A stretch of DNA of 64,000 nucleotides, from positions 124,001 through 188,000 of the forward strand of contig NZ_AP021870.1 of the NCBI RefSeq assembly GCF_026001925.1. Reading direction: 5' to 3'. Below the pieces are notes generated by a model. It saw nothing but the letters and a program-made list of their open reading frames with translations. It was not told the origin of the DNA and did no database searches. Shown here one piece after another: positions 16,669-25,470 of the stretch. This stretch comes from Vibrio gangliei. GTDB taxonomy: Bacteria > Pseudomonadota > Gammaproteobacteria > Enterobacterales > Vibrionaceae. Both the position numbers and the translations under genes were made by a program. The stretch's first letter is position 1. Each line of letters starts with the position of its first letter.

Positions 16669-16674
16669 TTCACC

Positions 16675-17406
16675 ATGTTACAAGCAATAAAGCATTATTT
16701 TCACCCTTTAGTGAAATTGGAAAAACAACGTCAAGCGATAGTGATCCCAGAGACAGCGTCGCCTGAATTAACCCTATTGCTTGAAACACCGTTGCCAGAG
16801 CCTGAAACCTTGCTTAAAGACTTGGAATTTTTGGTGCTGGATTTTGAAACCACAGGGTTGGATTTCGAAAAAGACAGCTTACTGAGTATTGGCAATATTC
16901 AAATGAAGCAAAACCAAATCGATATGGGGACTGCCGCACATTGTTATGTGGATGACGACCAAACGATTAAAGCGGAGAGTGCGGTCATCAATCATATCGT
17001 GCCGCAAATGTTGATTGAGGGTGACAGACTTGATGAAGCCATGAATCGGTTGTTTAGCAAAATGATGGGTAAAGTGGTGATGGCGCATGGGGCGATTATC
17101 GAGCGTAAGTTTATTGATTCTTATATTAAGAAAAAATATGGCCTCGACGGTTTGCCTTTGATTTGGCTTGATACATTGAAAATTGAAAAACATCTCACCT
17201 TTCATCAAAAAGCGACGGCATTAGAGTTGCAATTAAATGATGTGCGTAAGCGTTACGGTTTACCTGACTACAATGCGCATAATGCTTTGGTCGATGCGAT
17301 CTCGACCGCCGAATTATATCTGGCGCAAAAAAGTAAAATTTTTGGTAAAAACGCTGCCACAACCACGTTGGGCGAAGTGTGTAATCGCGCAACTTGTTCA
17401 GGGTGA
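16675..17406 (+). CDS. DEDDh-type 3'-5' exonuclease (DnaQ-like)
   Basis: The 243-residue protein has an exonuclease domain at about 48-225: Exo I motif LVLDFETTGLD, the Exo II region around AHGAIIERKFID and the Exo III motif HNALVDA with its His and Asp. It resembles the epsilon proofreading subunit of DNA polymerase III but is a stand-alone paralogue. It is translationally close to the DUF294 gene (6-bp gap), so the two probably act in one process, as yet undefined. Confidence 0.88.
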   Translation: MLQAIKHYFHPLVKLEKQRQAIVIPETASPELTLLLETPLPEPETLLKDLEFLVLDFETTGLDFEKDSLLSIGNIQMKQNQIDMGTAAHCYVDDDQTIKAESAVINHIVPQMLIEGDRLDEAMNRLFSKMMGKVVMAHGAIIERKFIDSYIKKKYGLDGLPLIWLDTLKIEKHLTFHQKATALELQLNDVRKRYGLPDYNAHNALVDAISTAELYLAQKSKIFGKNAATTTLGEVCNRATCSG

Positions 17407-17506
17407 TTTGTCGCGCTTGAAACCTGAGATTAGTTGACGGCGAGTGGATAGGCAATGCGTGAGAAATTGTTTATCATGCCCCAAATGTCAACTGAGTAAG
17501 CGGCCT

Positions 17507-18385
17507 ATGAATCTGTCTCAAATCGAAGCATTTTGCACTATTGCCAACACCGGTTCGGTTTCAGAAGCGGCACGTCAATTAGAGTGTAATCGCACTAAAT
17601 TGAGCATGGCGATCAAAGCATTAGAAACAGAATTAGGCGTCGAGCTGTTTGTTCGCACGGGCAATAACTTGACGCTCTCAGAAGCAGGAAAAGCGATCTA
17701 CAAAGATTGTGAGACCATGATGATTACCGCTTCTCGTATACGACATACTTGCGCGCAGGTTTCTGATGAATTTGCGGCTGAAGTCTGGGTCGCTCGAGAT
17801 GATTCTTTACCCGATTACTTATGGCAAGATCTTGCCCATTCACTGAACAAACTGTTTCCGAACACTTCTTTTAATATCATTCTTGCTTCAAGTGGTGATT
17901 TAGCCAATCTAGTGGCCACACAACAAGTGGATTTTGCTTTTGGTGTGGATTATGAGCGGTTAGATGATCCTCGTATTGGTTATCAGCCACTTGGCAAAAT
18001 TCGCATGATGTCAGTATGTAGTGCTACGCATCCGTTGATTAAGCTGAAAAGGGTCAGTGATCAAGAGCTAAGAAAGTCGATGCAAGCGGTGATGGTTTAT
18101 CTCAATGAGCAAGATAACTCCAGCCTTGAGCCTTTCTCGCATCGCTACATTGGTTTTTCTAGTTTCGAATATATGCTGTCGACGATTTTAAGTGAAAACG
18201 CTTGGGGCGTACTGCCGGAACCTCTTATTCGTCATCATTTACGTGAGCAGCGTTTGTCGGTTATTCGACATACTTACGGGTTAACTCAAGAAGATTTTTG
18301 TATGTTCAGTATTGCTGGTAGTGCTGAAAATCCTGCGATGACTTGGCTCGCAGATAAAGTGAGTGACTACTTATTTGATTTCTAA
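17507..18385 (+). CDS. LysR-family transcriptional regulator
   Basis: The 293-residue protein has an N-terminal helix-turn-helix (MNLSQIEAFCTIANTGSVSEAARQL... about 1-60) and a LysR substrate-binding domain (about 90-290). The ATG at 17507 gives the canonical LysR start; the upstream ATG at 17444 adds 21 residues with no family counterpart. The target is unknown; the gene downstream on the same strand encodes a CDF-like membrane protein. Confidence 0.85.
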   Translation: MNLSQIEAFCTIANTGSVSEAARQLECNRTKLSMAIKALETELGVELFVRTGNNLTLSEAGKAIYKDCETMMITASRIRHTCAQVSDEFAAEVWVARDDSLPDYLWQDLAHSLNKLFPNTSFNIILASSGDLANLVATQQVDFAFGVDYERLDDPRIGYQPLGKIRMMSVCSATHPLIKLKRVSDQELRKSMQAVMVYLNEQDNSSLEPFSHRYIGFSSFEYMLSTILSENAWGVLPEPLIRHHLREQRLSVIRHTYGLTQEDFCMFSIAGSAENPAMTWLADKVSDYLFDF

Positions 18386-18652
18386 CCACTCGATTTTGCG
18401 TGATTTCAATTTTTTCGATATTCCATCTAAACAACAAGAGTGCGTTTAATTTCACCTTGATATTAGCTTCAAAAAAGAGGACAAACTCACTCAGTGTCAA
18501 ATTTTATGACGCTTGTTTTTGATTTCAAGTGATTGAAATTTAATTAAAAAATTTCTTTTAGAAGTCTCGCCCTCGTTAGCTTGTACAAATCGTTATTGTA
18601 AAGTCCCGCCTTTCAGCCAAAATACATTCAGTTTTCTACTGGTGTAAATAAA

Positions 18653-19552
18653 ATGTGTGCTCAAACAAATTATAAAGAAAATCGCGTTTTAACTCTTTCA
18701 GCCCTTTTAGCGTCAATGTTTGCTGGTGGTGGTTTGGTGGTGGGTTTATTAGTTGGCTCGTTGGTCATCATGTTTGACGGTGTATATTCTTTAGTGAGCT
18801 TACTGTTAACTTTATTGTCGCTCACAGCGGCACGATATATTCGAAAGCCTTCTGATAACCAATTTACTTTTGGTCGTGCCCTGTTTCAGCCAGCAGTGAT
18901 TGCCATAAAAGGCGCAGTGATTTTATTGATCGTGGCCTATTCATTGTATTCAGCCATTGGTTCATTATTTACTGGTGGACGCGAAGTGGATGCGTCAATT
19001 GCCACCGCGTTTGGTGCGATTAATGTTCTAGGCTGTGGTTTAGCGTGGTGGTACATGGCATCACTAAATAAAAAACGCTCTTCGGGTTTAATTGATGCAG
19101 AAGTAAAGCAATGGCAAATGGACACATTATTGAGTGTTGCGGTAACAGCCAGCTTTGTGGTGGCATGGTTAATGACATTAACGCCGGCTGCTAAATATGC
19201 GGTGTATGCCGACCCATTAATGATGCTAGCGATGTCGTTTTATTTCATCAAAGTCCCATTAGATATGTTGCGTTCGGCCTTGAGAGAAATCTTCTTGATG
19301 GCACCGAGCAAAGAAATCTGCCACAGCGTAGACCAAAGTGTTGTCGCGGCAGGTAAAGAATCAGACCAAGAGATTGAATTGGCCGGTGTTGCAAAAGTCG
19401 GGCAGGAGCTGTGGATTGATGTGGACATTCTTCCTGATAATAACTGTGAAGAAATTTTGATTGAAGATATAGAACAAACTCGTCAAACCATTGAAAAACG
19501 TCTTTCTAAGTTACCGTTGAAATTGCAAATTACCGTTAATATAGCCACCTAA
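18653..19552 (+). CDS. Cation diffusion facilitator-like membrane protein with altered metal sites
   Basis: The 299-residue protein has about six membrane helices in its first 210 residues and a cytoplasmic C-terminal domain, the CDF/YiiP layout. Compared with YiiP, the TM2 ligand pair reads DGVYS (second Asp replaced by Ser), the TM5 pair reads QWQMD (His replaced by Gln), and the loop site NHSFGH reads NQFTFGR. It may therefore transport something else or bind metal differently. It is followed by a bidirectional terminator. Confidence 0.8.
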   Translation: MCAQTNYKENRVLTLSALLASMFAGGGLVVGLLVGSLVIMFDGVYSLVSLLLTLLSLTAARYIRKPSDNQFTFGRALFQPAVIAIKGAVILLIVAYSLYSAIGSLFTGGREVDASIATAFGAINVLGCGLAWWYMASLNKKRSSGLIDAEVKQWQMDTLLSVAVTASFVVAWLMTLTPAAKYAVYADPLMMLAMSFYFIKVPLDMLRSALREIFLMAPSKEICHSVDQSVVAAGKESDQEIELAGVAKVGQELWIDVDILPDNNCEEILIEDIEQTRQTIEKRLSKLPLKLQITVNIAT

Positions 19553-19585
19553 TTCTTATCAATATTTCTTGGTTTAAGATGAAAT

Positions 19586-19615
19586 AAAAACCACCTCAGT
19601 TTGAGGTGGTTTTTT
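19586..19615. terminator. Bidirectional rho-independent terminator
   Basis: The stem AAAAACCACCTCA / TGAGGTGGTTTTT has a 3-nt loop and T-runs on both strands. It separates the convergent CDF-like and pectin esterase genes. Confidence 0.92.
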
Positions 19616-19638
19616 GTTTTAGGTGTGTTGCAAAGGGC

Positions 19639-22239
19639 TTATAACTGACGAGCGAGCTTTTTCAATTTGGGTTCTTGTTTGATGTAGTCAACAACCACTT
19701 TAGTTAGCTCCTGAGCGCCATATTGTTGGAAGTGAGTCGTATCAGGCTTTTCAAGGCTTCCGGTACGTCCTTCATAATATGGGTATTGAGCAGGGTCGAC
19801 AGCTAACCAAATATTGCTCCAACCACTACCAGCTTCATCGCCTAAACGAATCGATTCTGCCTGCATATCAATCAGTGGCACATTGTGTTTTTTGGCGGTG
19901 TCGATAACCGTTTGGGTGTAGCTGCCAAAGAAGCCATAACCATTACTGCTGTTTTGCTTGGTGACATGCTGGAGTGGATTGATCGGAGCACCGTATTCGC
20001 CTGCTGCGGTTTTTGCTCGCGCTGTAGCCGTTAACAATACTGGCTGCATTTTGTGTTTTTTAGCAAAGGCGAGGTAGCGCTCCAGCGAGTGTTGGAATGA
20101 GTAGTGTGGCTTACCAAATGGGTATTGAGGTTTGCCGTCTTCTGAGTTTGGATAAGTACACAAGTTCGCGACATCAATGGGGCCACGCTCTCCATTGGCA
20201 CCATTACATTTTTCATCGTTATGACTAAATTCAATGAATAAGTAGTCGCCTGGTTTCACGTACGGTTCAAGGCTGCTGAGCCAGCGACCATTGATGAAAT
20301 CGCGAGAGCTTCGGCCAGAACGAGCGGCATTAACAATCGCTAAATCACGATCAGAATATTGCAAATCAAACGCTTGGCCCCAACCCATACGCGGGTAAAC
20401 ATCTTGCTCGTAATTCGATACGGTTGAATCGCCAACCAAAAAGACGCGTGTCTTAGCCGATTTTATTTGATGGGCCACTTGGTCTAACTGGTCATCTTGC
20501 AATTGATATTTTGGATTGCTCTCAATATTCAAAATAGGGTGGAAAGCCAAATCGGTTAATGTGGTTGCTGACGCCAGTCCAGTGCTGGTGGTATAACCGC
20601 GATTATGTAGCACTTTCTCGGTGAGTTTTTTCATCACAGAGTGATACTTTTTATCGTAGTTTTCAGGGCTTAATATTGAGGTATCTTTCATACCTCGCTG
20701 CTCAAATGCTTGAGAGAAAGCCTGTTGAAAATTAGCACGCGCTTGCTCTAATTCTTTTAAAGGCAGGACGGGTACGTAGCCTTTCTCTACTAATTGCTGC
20801 GGGCCGTCAATACCGACAGAATTGGCTAAACCGGACACAATAACATCAGTAAATGGGTTGATGTTACCTAATGTGGTTTCACCAGGTTTAGCATCGGTGA
20901 TGAGTGCGCTCATACAGAATGAACGTTTTTTATCACTTTTCAGGCAAGAAAATCCGCTGAGGTCATTGGCCGATACCACAATCGGCAACGTCATCTTACT
21001 GATACTAAGTTCATAGCGACCTTGTTTGTCGGTTTTCGCAATGACTTTCTGACCACTACTGTCAATGGCAGTTATGATGGCTGGAAAACTCATTGAAGAG
21101 TTAAGTACCTCACCTTGAAGGTTGCTGTGAGGCGGCAGGGAGATATCAGGTGTCCAACCATCCAAAATAGTATCGTTATCGTATTGTTTAATCTGCTGGT
21201 GAGTTAACTGAGGGCGATAAGCATCACTGGGTTGATTGGGGGGCACTGCTCCGGCACCAAAGTTATGGTATTCCCAGAAACGAGATTGTTCAGGTGTAAA
21301 CCAAATGGTGTTTTGATTAATGTCTTTTCCGCTCATTTTATCCCAGCCGTAGATGTGATCATCCATACGGCAATTAATGAACGCAGCGTGCCCAATCGCG
21401 TTTGGATCGGCGTAGCGGCCATCTTCGAATGTTGTCGTTGGATGCCAAGGTCGGCCTAATGCGAACGATTTAGCCGGCATTTTAGGGTTTTCTTTTTTGA
21501 GATGGCAACTTTTGAAAACTAGGCCAAATGCTTGATTAATATCGGTTGCTGGTGCGGTGATGTAGCCGTACGAGTTACCTTCCGAGACGTCGTTTCTATC
21601 ACGAGCGATAATTTCACTGTTTTCAATGAGTGCACCGCCATAACCGAAGATGAAATCAATGTGGCCACTGATCTTCGATTGATCAAAATAGTTCATTGGC
21701 GATTTTAGATAGAGCGTATCTTGGTAACCTTCCAGAGTGACATTTTTGAACTGGGCGTGATTACCTGGTTTGGAGATTAATAGTGCGACCGCTTGAGTTG
21801 ATTTGATTTTGGTGGGGTCATCATCGGCTTTTTCTTGGTTTGCTGGGTAATCAAAGCCGTTGGCAATGGTTAAGTTTCTGGCTTTAAAGTTTTCAGCATT
21901 AATATTGACCGTGCGGCTTCCTGTTGTGCCCCATGTCGACCCATCGTCTTTTTGCGTACCGCTGGCCGTTGTGGCTGTAATGATGGTGTTGGTTTGGCTT
22001 TCACCAATGAAATAGAGATTTGGCCTCTCGATATTAAGGCGCTCTTGATAGGTGCCATTTTTAATATAGATAGTATATAAACTGTCGTCTTGTGGGGCAT
22101 TGGCTAGGGCTTCTTGAATGGTTTTGTAATCACCAGAGCCATCTTGAGCGACGGTTACATTATAAAGTGCCGCGTGTAGTGGCGAAGCAAAGACTAACGC
22201 AGCCGATATTCCTAACTGGGTAAAGAGTGATTTATTCAT
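19639..22239 (-). CDS. Secreted fusion of pectin methylesterase (CE8) and SGNH acetylesterase (CE12)
   Basis: The 866-residue exported protein starts with a signal peptide (MNKSLFTQLGISAALVFASPLHA). A CE8 beta-helix follows at about 25-350, with catalytic-type Asp residues in GYQDTLYL (about 171) and HIDFIFG (about 193) and the Arg of LGRPWHP. The middle holds a carboxypeptidase-regulatory-like beta domain (about 375-440, QGEVLNSS...DKQGRYEL) and a helical stretch to about 585. Then comes a CE12-type SGNH hydrolase with GDS (about 603), SHND (about 670) and DTTHF (about 833). It should remove both methyl and acetyl groups from pectin. The ATG at 22239 starts a proper signal peptide; the TTG at 22254 is rejected. 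Confidence 0.9.
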   Translation of the reverse strand: MNKSLFTQLGISAALVFASPLHAALYNVTVAQDGSGDYKTIQEALANAPQDDSLYTIYIKNGTYQERLNIERPNLYFIGESQTNTIITATTASGTQKDDGSTWGTTGSRTVNINAENFKARNLTIANGFDYPANQEKADDDPTKIKSTQAVALLISKPGNHAQFKNVTLEGYQDTLYLKSPMNYFDQSKISGHIDFIFGYGGALIENSEIIARDRNDVSEGNSYGYITAPATDINQAFGLVFKSCHLKKENPKMPAKSFALGRPWHPTTTFEDGRYADPNAIGHAAFINCRMDDHIYGWDKMSGKDINQNTIWFTPEQSRFWEYHNFGAGAVPPNQPSDAYRPQLTHQQIKQYDNDTILDGWTPDISLPPHSNLQGEVLNSSMSFPAIITAIDSSGQKVIAKTDKQGRYELSISKMTLPIVVSANDLSGFSCLKSDKKRSFCMSALITDAKPGETTLGNINPFTDVIVSGLANSVGIDGPQQLVEKGYVPVLPLKELEQARANFQQAFSQAFEQRGMKDTSILSPENYDKKYHSVMKKLTEKVLHNRGYTTSTGLASATTLTDLAFHPILNIESNPKYQLQDDQLDQVAHQIKSAKTRVFLVGDSTVSNYEQDVYPRMGWGQAFDLQYSDRDLAIVNAARSGRSSRDFINGRWLSSLEPYVKPGDYLFIEFSHNDEKCNGANGERGPIDVANLCTYPNSEDGKPQYPFGKPHYSFQHSLERYLAFAKKHKMQPVLLTATARAKTAAGEYGAPINPLQHVTKQNSSNGYGFFGSYTQTVIDTAKKHNVPLIDMQAESIRLGDEAGSGWSNIWLAVDPAQYPYYEGRTGSLEKPDTTHFQQYGAQELTKVVVDYIKQEPKLKKLARQL

Positions 22240-22254
22240 GTTTTTAGGTTCCAA

Positions 22255-22312
22255 AGAAGAAAAAAAGGCTTACCAACACATGCATTTTTACAACATGGCC
22301 AATAAGCCTTTT
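22255..22312 (-). terminator. Terminator-like hairpin abutting the CE8-CE12 start
   Basis: AAAAGGCTTA / TAAGCCTTTT are perfect complements around a 30-nt loop, followed on the minus strand by a run of eight T ending about 15 bases before the ATG. It may end the upstream kdgM transcript or act as an attenuator of the esterase. The long loop lowers confidence. Confidence 0.55.
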
Positions 22313-22454
22313 CCGGTTTTGGTTTCATCACGCATTAAACAAAATGAAGAGGATGCGGAACCTTATTACTGCGAAAGCATAAGGCGGTTGCGGATCATTT
22401 TTATATGTTTACGCGAATGAAATATAAAGATGATTGGTTTAGTTATTTGCCCTA

Positions 22455-23180
22455 TTAGTAGCTGTAAACCAGGCCGACACGGTAGCGTGGGCGCCAATCG
22501 TCTTTATCATCGTCGCCAGCTGCATTTTTATCGGCAGGTGTGACACCAATTTCAACAAACGGTGCCCAGCCACCACCAATACCGGTGTATGTGATTTTGC
22601 CGTTGATTTCAGAAAAACCGTATTTCTCACCATTCCACACTTCTTGACCTTCTTGCTTGATGGTGTAATCAGTACTTAGACCGAATTTCCAATCTTGAAC
22701 ACCGTTATAGCCTGCCGCTAATGTGATTCGGTTGTAGTGAGAGTTTGGTTTGCCAGCGGATGTTTTGAAGTTTTCATAGTGGTAACGATAGCGGATAGAG
22801 GTTGAAATATCGTCTGTTGCTTTATAGCCAAGGGTCAAGTTACCTTGGTAGCCGACTTTATCGGCACCAGATTCTAATTTAAATTGTGGTGTTAGGCTGA
22901 AGGTATCGTTAATTTTCCAACGGTAACTAATGTTAGCTTGCTGTCCGTTACCACTCATATCGCCGTAAGCATCTTCATTATTACTCTTCCATTTTGCTTC
23001 GACTTCAAAGCCAATACCACTTTTGAAGCGATGGCTTACTGCAATACGGTCAGCATGAGCACTGTCGTTTTTATCACCATATTCTGGTTTCCATTCATGT
23101 CGAATATTAATTGAAGTCGCAGAAGCGGCAGTGGAAGTCACTGCGAGAGCTAATAACGATAGAGTTAACATCTTTTTCAT
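22455..23180 (-). CDS. kdgM: Oligogalacturonate-specific outer-membrane porin, KdgM family (copy 2)
   Basis: The 241-residue barrel protein has a signal peptide (MKKMLTLSLLALAVTSTAASA), mature start TSINIRHEWKPEYGD and C-terminal RYRVGLVYSY. It is clearly paralogous to the copy at 5431-6147, especially in the first strand and the last three strands. The start has AAAGGA 8 bases upstream. It diverges from togMNAB, with a KdgR box on each side of the intergenic region. The gene downstream is the CE8-CE12 esterase. Confidence 0.92.
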   Translation of the reverse strand: MKKMLTLSLLALAVTSTAASATSINIRHEWKPEYGDKNDSAHADRIAVSHRFKSGIGFEVEAKWKSNNEDAYGDMSGNGQQANISYRWKINDTFSLTPQFKLESGADKVGYQGNLTLGYKATDDISTSIRYRYHYENFKTSAGKPNSHYNRITLAAGYNGVQDWKFGLSTDYTIKQEGQEVWNGEKYGFSEINGKITYTGIGGGWAPFVEIGVTPADKNAAGDDDKDDWRPRYRVGLVYSY

Positions 23181-23271
23181 ATTATAGTCCTTTATTTGTT
23201 TTGTTGGTTAGCATTGGAAGAATATATAAAAAATAAAATTTTATTTATTAACTCCTGTTAAATGTGATCCA

Positions 23272-23290
23272 TGAAACATTGTTTTAAAAA
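23272..23290 (+). promoter_or_regulatory. Probable KdgR box for kdgM copy 2
   Basis: TGAAACATTGTTTTAAAAA lies 91 bp upstream of the kdgM start and overlaps a CRP-like half-site (ATGTGATCC). Confidence 0.75.
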
Positions 23291-23491
23291 TTAGGATAAA
23301 TAATTTTGAAATTGATCATTAATTTTATCCCCGAAAAAATACAGAGCATTAACGATTTGTTAACTGCTTGATTTATCAATTAGACTTTAGTCTGCATTTT
23401 TGAAAAATTATATTTATCTACCTAGGTATGTTTCAATTTTTATGAAACTAAAACATTGTGTTAGCTAGTTTTAACTAGATCACCAAATAAC

Positions 23492-23510
23492 TGAAACATC
23501 GTTCCATAAA
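23492..23510 (+). promoter_or_regulatory. Probable KdgR box for togMNAB
   Basis: TGAAACATCGTTCCATAAA lies 142 bp upstream of togM and matches the shared core TGAAACATCGTT exactly. Confidence 0.72.
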
Positions 23511-23651
23511 TGATCGAGGCGATCACAATTACGTTTTTTGCCTATGGATGAACTATTTTATCTCGTCTATTTTAAACCTGCTATTAAGGTGCATTGATAA
23601 GGGTGATATCTAACTTAGTAGTATCTAATAATTAAAACTGAGGACAAGGAA

Positions 23652-24536
23652 ATGTATGAAAATCGTAAGCTGGGTTTAGCATACTTATCTCCCTACATTA
23701 TCGGGTTGATACTGTTTACTGCTTTCCCTTTCGTATCGTCATTTTTGATGAGCTTTACTGATTATGACTTGATGACCACACCAAACTTTGTGGGCGTTGA
23801 GAACTATCGGTACATGCTTCTTGAAGATGGCACATTCTGGAAATCAATGAACGTGACATTTTTGTACGTTTTCTTGACCATTCCAGTAAAACTGGCTTTT
23901 GCTCTTCTTATCGCTTTTATCTTGAACTTTAAACTTCGTGGTATTGGCTTCTTCCGTACTGCTTATTACATCCCGTCAATTCTAGGTAGTAGTATTGCTA
24001 TCGCCGTTTTATGGCGTGCATTGTTTGCTATTGATGGTGTGCTGAATGGACTACTTGGTGTTATCGGCCTCGATCCAATCAACTGGTTAGGTGAACCTTC
24101 ATTTGCACTCTTTTCTATCACTTTATTACGTGCGTGGCAGTTTGGTTCGGCGATGGTTATTTTCTTAGCTGCGCTACAAAACGTACCACAGTCTCAATAT
24201 GAAGCGGCCATGATTGATGGTGCAAGTAAGTGGCAAATGTTCATGAAAGTGACGGTGCCTCTTATTACCCCAGTTATTTTCTTTAACTTCATTATGCAAA
24301 CCACCCAAGCATTCCAAGAGTTTACTGCGCCATACGTAGTAACCGGTGGCGGCCCGATGAAATCAACGTATTTAATCTCACTATATATATATGAAACAGC
24401 ATTTAAATACTTTGATATGGGATATGGTAGTGCTTTGGCATGGTCTTTATTTGTCGTCGTAGCCATATTTACAGCAATTACATTCCGCTCATCAAAATAC
24501 TGGGTTTTCTACTCTGGCGATAAAGGTGGGAAATAA
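23652..24536 (+). CDS. togM: Oligogalacturonide ABC transporter permease TogM
   Basis: The 294-residue MalF-type inner-membrane permease has six predicted helices and the EAA loop (QYEAAMIDGASKWQMFMKVTVPLI, about 182-205) that contacts the ATPase. The ATG at 23652 has AGGACAAGGAA upstream. It is first of four genes, and with TogN forms the channel importing oligogalacturonates from the periplasm. The assignment rests on family likeness plus the pectin context. Confidence 0.9.
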   Translation: MYENRKLGLAYLSPYIIGLILFTAFPFVSSFLMSFTDYDLMTTPNFVGVENYRYMLLEDGTFWKSMNVTFLYVFLTIPVKLAFALLIAFILNFKLRGIGFFRTAYYIPSILGSSIAIAVLWRALFAIDGVLNGLLGVIGLDPINWLGEPSFALFSITLLRAWQFGSAMVIFLAALQNVPQSQYEAAMIDGASKWQMFMKVTVPLITPVIFFNFIMQTTQAFQEFTAPYVVTGGGPMKSTYLISLYIYETAFKYFDMGYGSALAWSLFVVVAIFTAITFRSSKYWVFYSGDKGGK

Positions 24537-24538
24537 CA

Positions 24539-25453
24539 ATGAATACTATAGCTACGAAAGATAATAAAATGAATACTTCAGTAGAAGCTGCAAATGCAGA
24601 AAATAATCGAACTATTCGTCGTGAAAAAATTAATGCATTTATTCGTTATTCTGTATTAATCATTGTTGGTTTTATGATGCTGTATCCACTTTTATGGATG
24701 TTTACCGCAGCATTTAAGCCAAACCATGAAATTTTCACTTCAATGAGTTTAATCCCAAGTGAATGGAGTTTAGACGGCTTTATCAATGGCTGGAAAACCG
24801 GTACAGAGTTTACCTTTGGTCATTACATTATTAATACTTTCTTATATGTATTGCCTAAAGTGTTTTTTACTGTGGTGTCTTCAACCATTGTGGCGTACGG
24901 CTTTGCTCGCTTTGATATTCCATGGAAGAAGTTTTGGTTTGCAACATTAATTGCCACCATCCTTCTACCACAAACGGTGCTATTGATTCCTCAGTACCTA
25001 ATGTTCCGTGAGATGGGGCTATTAGATAGTTATTTGCCGCTGTATTTACCACTGGCATTTGCAACACAGGGCTTCTTTGTCTTCATGCTCGTGCAGTTCC
25101 TACGTGGTGTACCAACGGATATGGAAGAAGCCGCCATGATTGATGGTTGTAACTCAATGCAAGTGTTATGGCATGTGGTGGTCCCTGTGATCCGCCCAGC
25201 GATCATCTCTGTTGCTTTGTTCCAGTTCATGTGGTCGGTGAATGACTTCTTAGGCCCACTTATCTACGTATCGAGTGTAGAAAAATATCCAATTGCGCTT
25301 GCTCTGAAAATGTCCATCGACGTGACAGAAGGTGCTCGTTGGAATGAGATTTTAGCAATGGCGTCTATCGCAATCATTCCTTCCATCGTGGTGTTCTTCA
25401 TGTCTCAAAAATACTTTGTTGAAGGCGTCTCAAATAGCGGCATTAAAGGTTAA
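24539..25453 (+). CDS. togN: Oligogalacturonide ABC transporter permease TogN
   Basis: The 304-residue MalG-type permease has an extended hydrophilic N-terminus of about 35 residues, six helices and the EAA loop (DMEEAAMIDGCNSMQVLWHVVVPVI). It starts 2 bp after the togM stop. An internal ATG at residue 11 is an alternative start but has no better ribosome-binding site. Confidence 0.9.
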   Translation: MNTIATKDNKMNTSVEAANAENNRTIRREKINAFIRYSVLIIVGFMMLYPLLWMFTAAFKPNHEIFTSMSLIPSEWSLDGFINGWKTGTEFTFGHYIINTFLYVLPKVFFTVVSSTIVAYGFARFDIPWKKFWFATLIATILLPQTVLLIPQYLMFREMGLLDSYLPLYLPLAFATQGFFVFMLVQFLRGVPTDMEEAAMIDGCNSMQVLWHVVVPVIRPAIISVALFQFMWSVNDFLGPLIYVSSVEKYPIALALKMSIDVTEGARWNEILAMASIAIIPSIVVFFMSQKYFVEGVSNSGIKG

Positions 25454-25470
25454 TTTCGGAGTAATAAATC

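Larger units (their letters stand above)
23181..23651. other. Divergent promoter region between kdgM copy 2 and togM
   Basis: This 471-bp AT-rich region has no supportable ORF. It contains KdgR boxes at 23272-23290 and 23492-23510, a GTTTCA / TGAAAC inverted repeat at about 23430-23445 that could be a further site, and a CRP-like ATCACA half-site near 23521-23526. Confidence 0.6.

Noticed and set aside
16083..17208. Antisense frames of about 90-110 codons opposite the DUF294 and exonuclease genes
   Set aside because: They lack start signals and match nothing; the sense frames have complete domain motifs.
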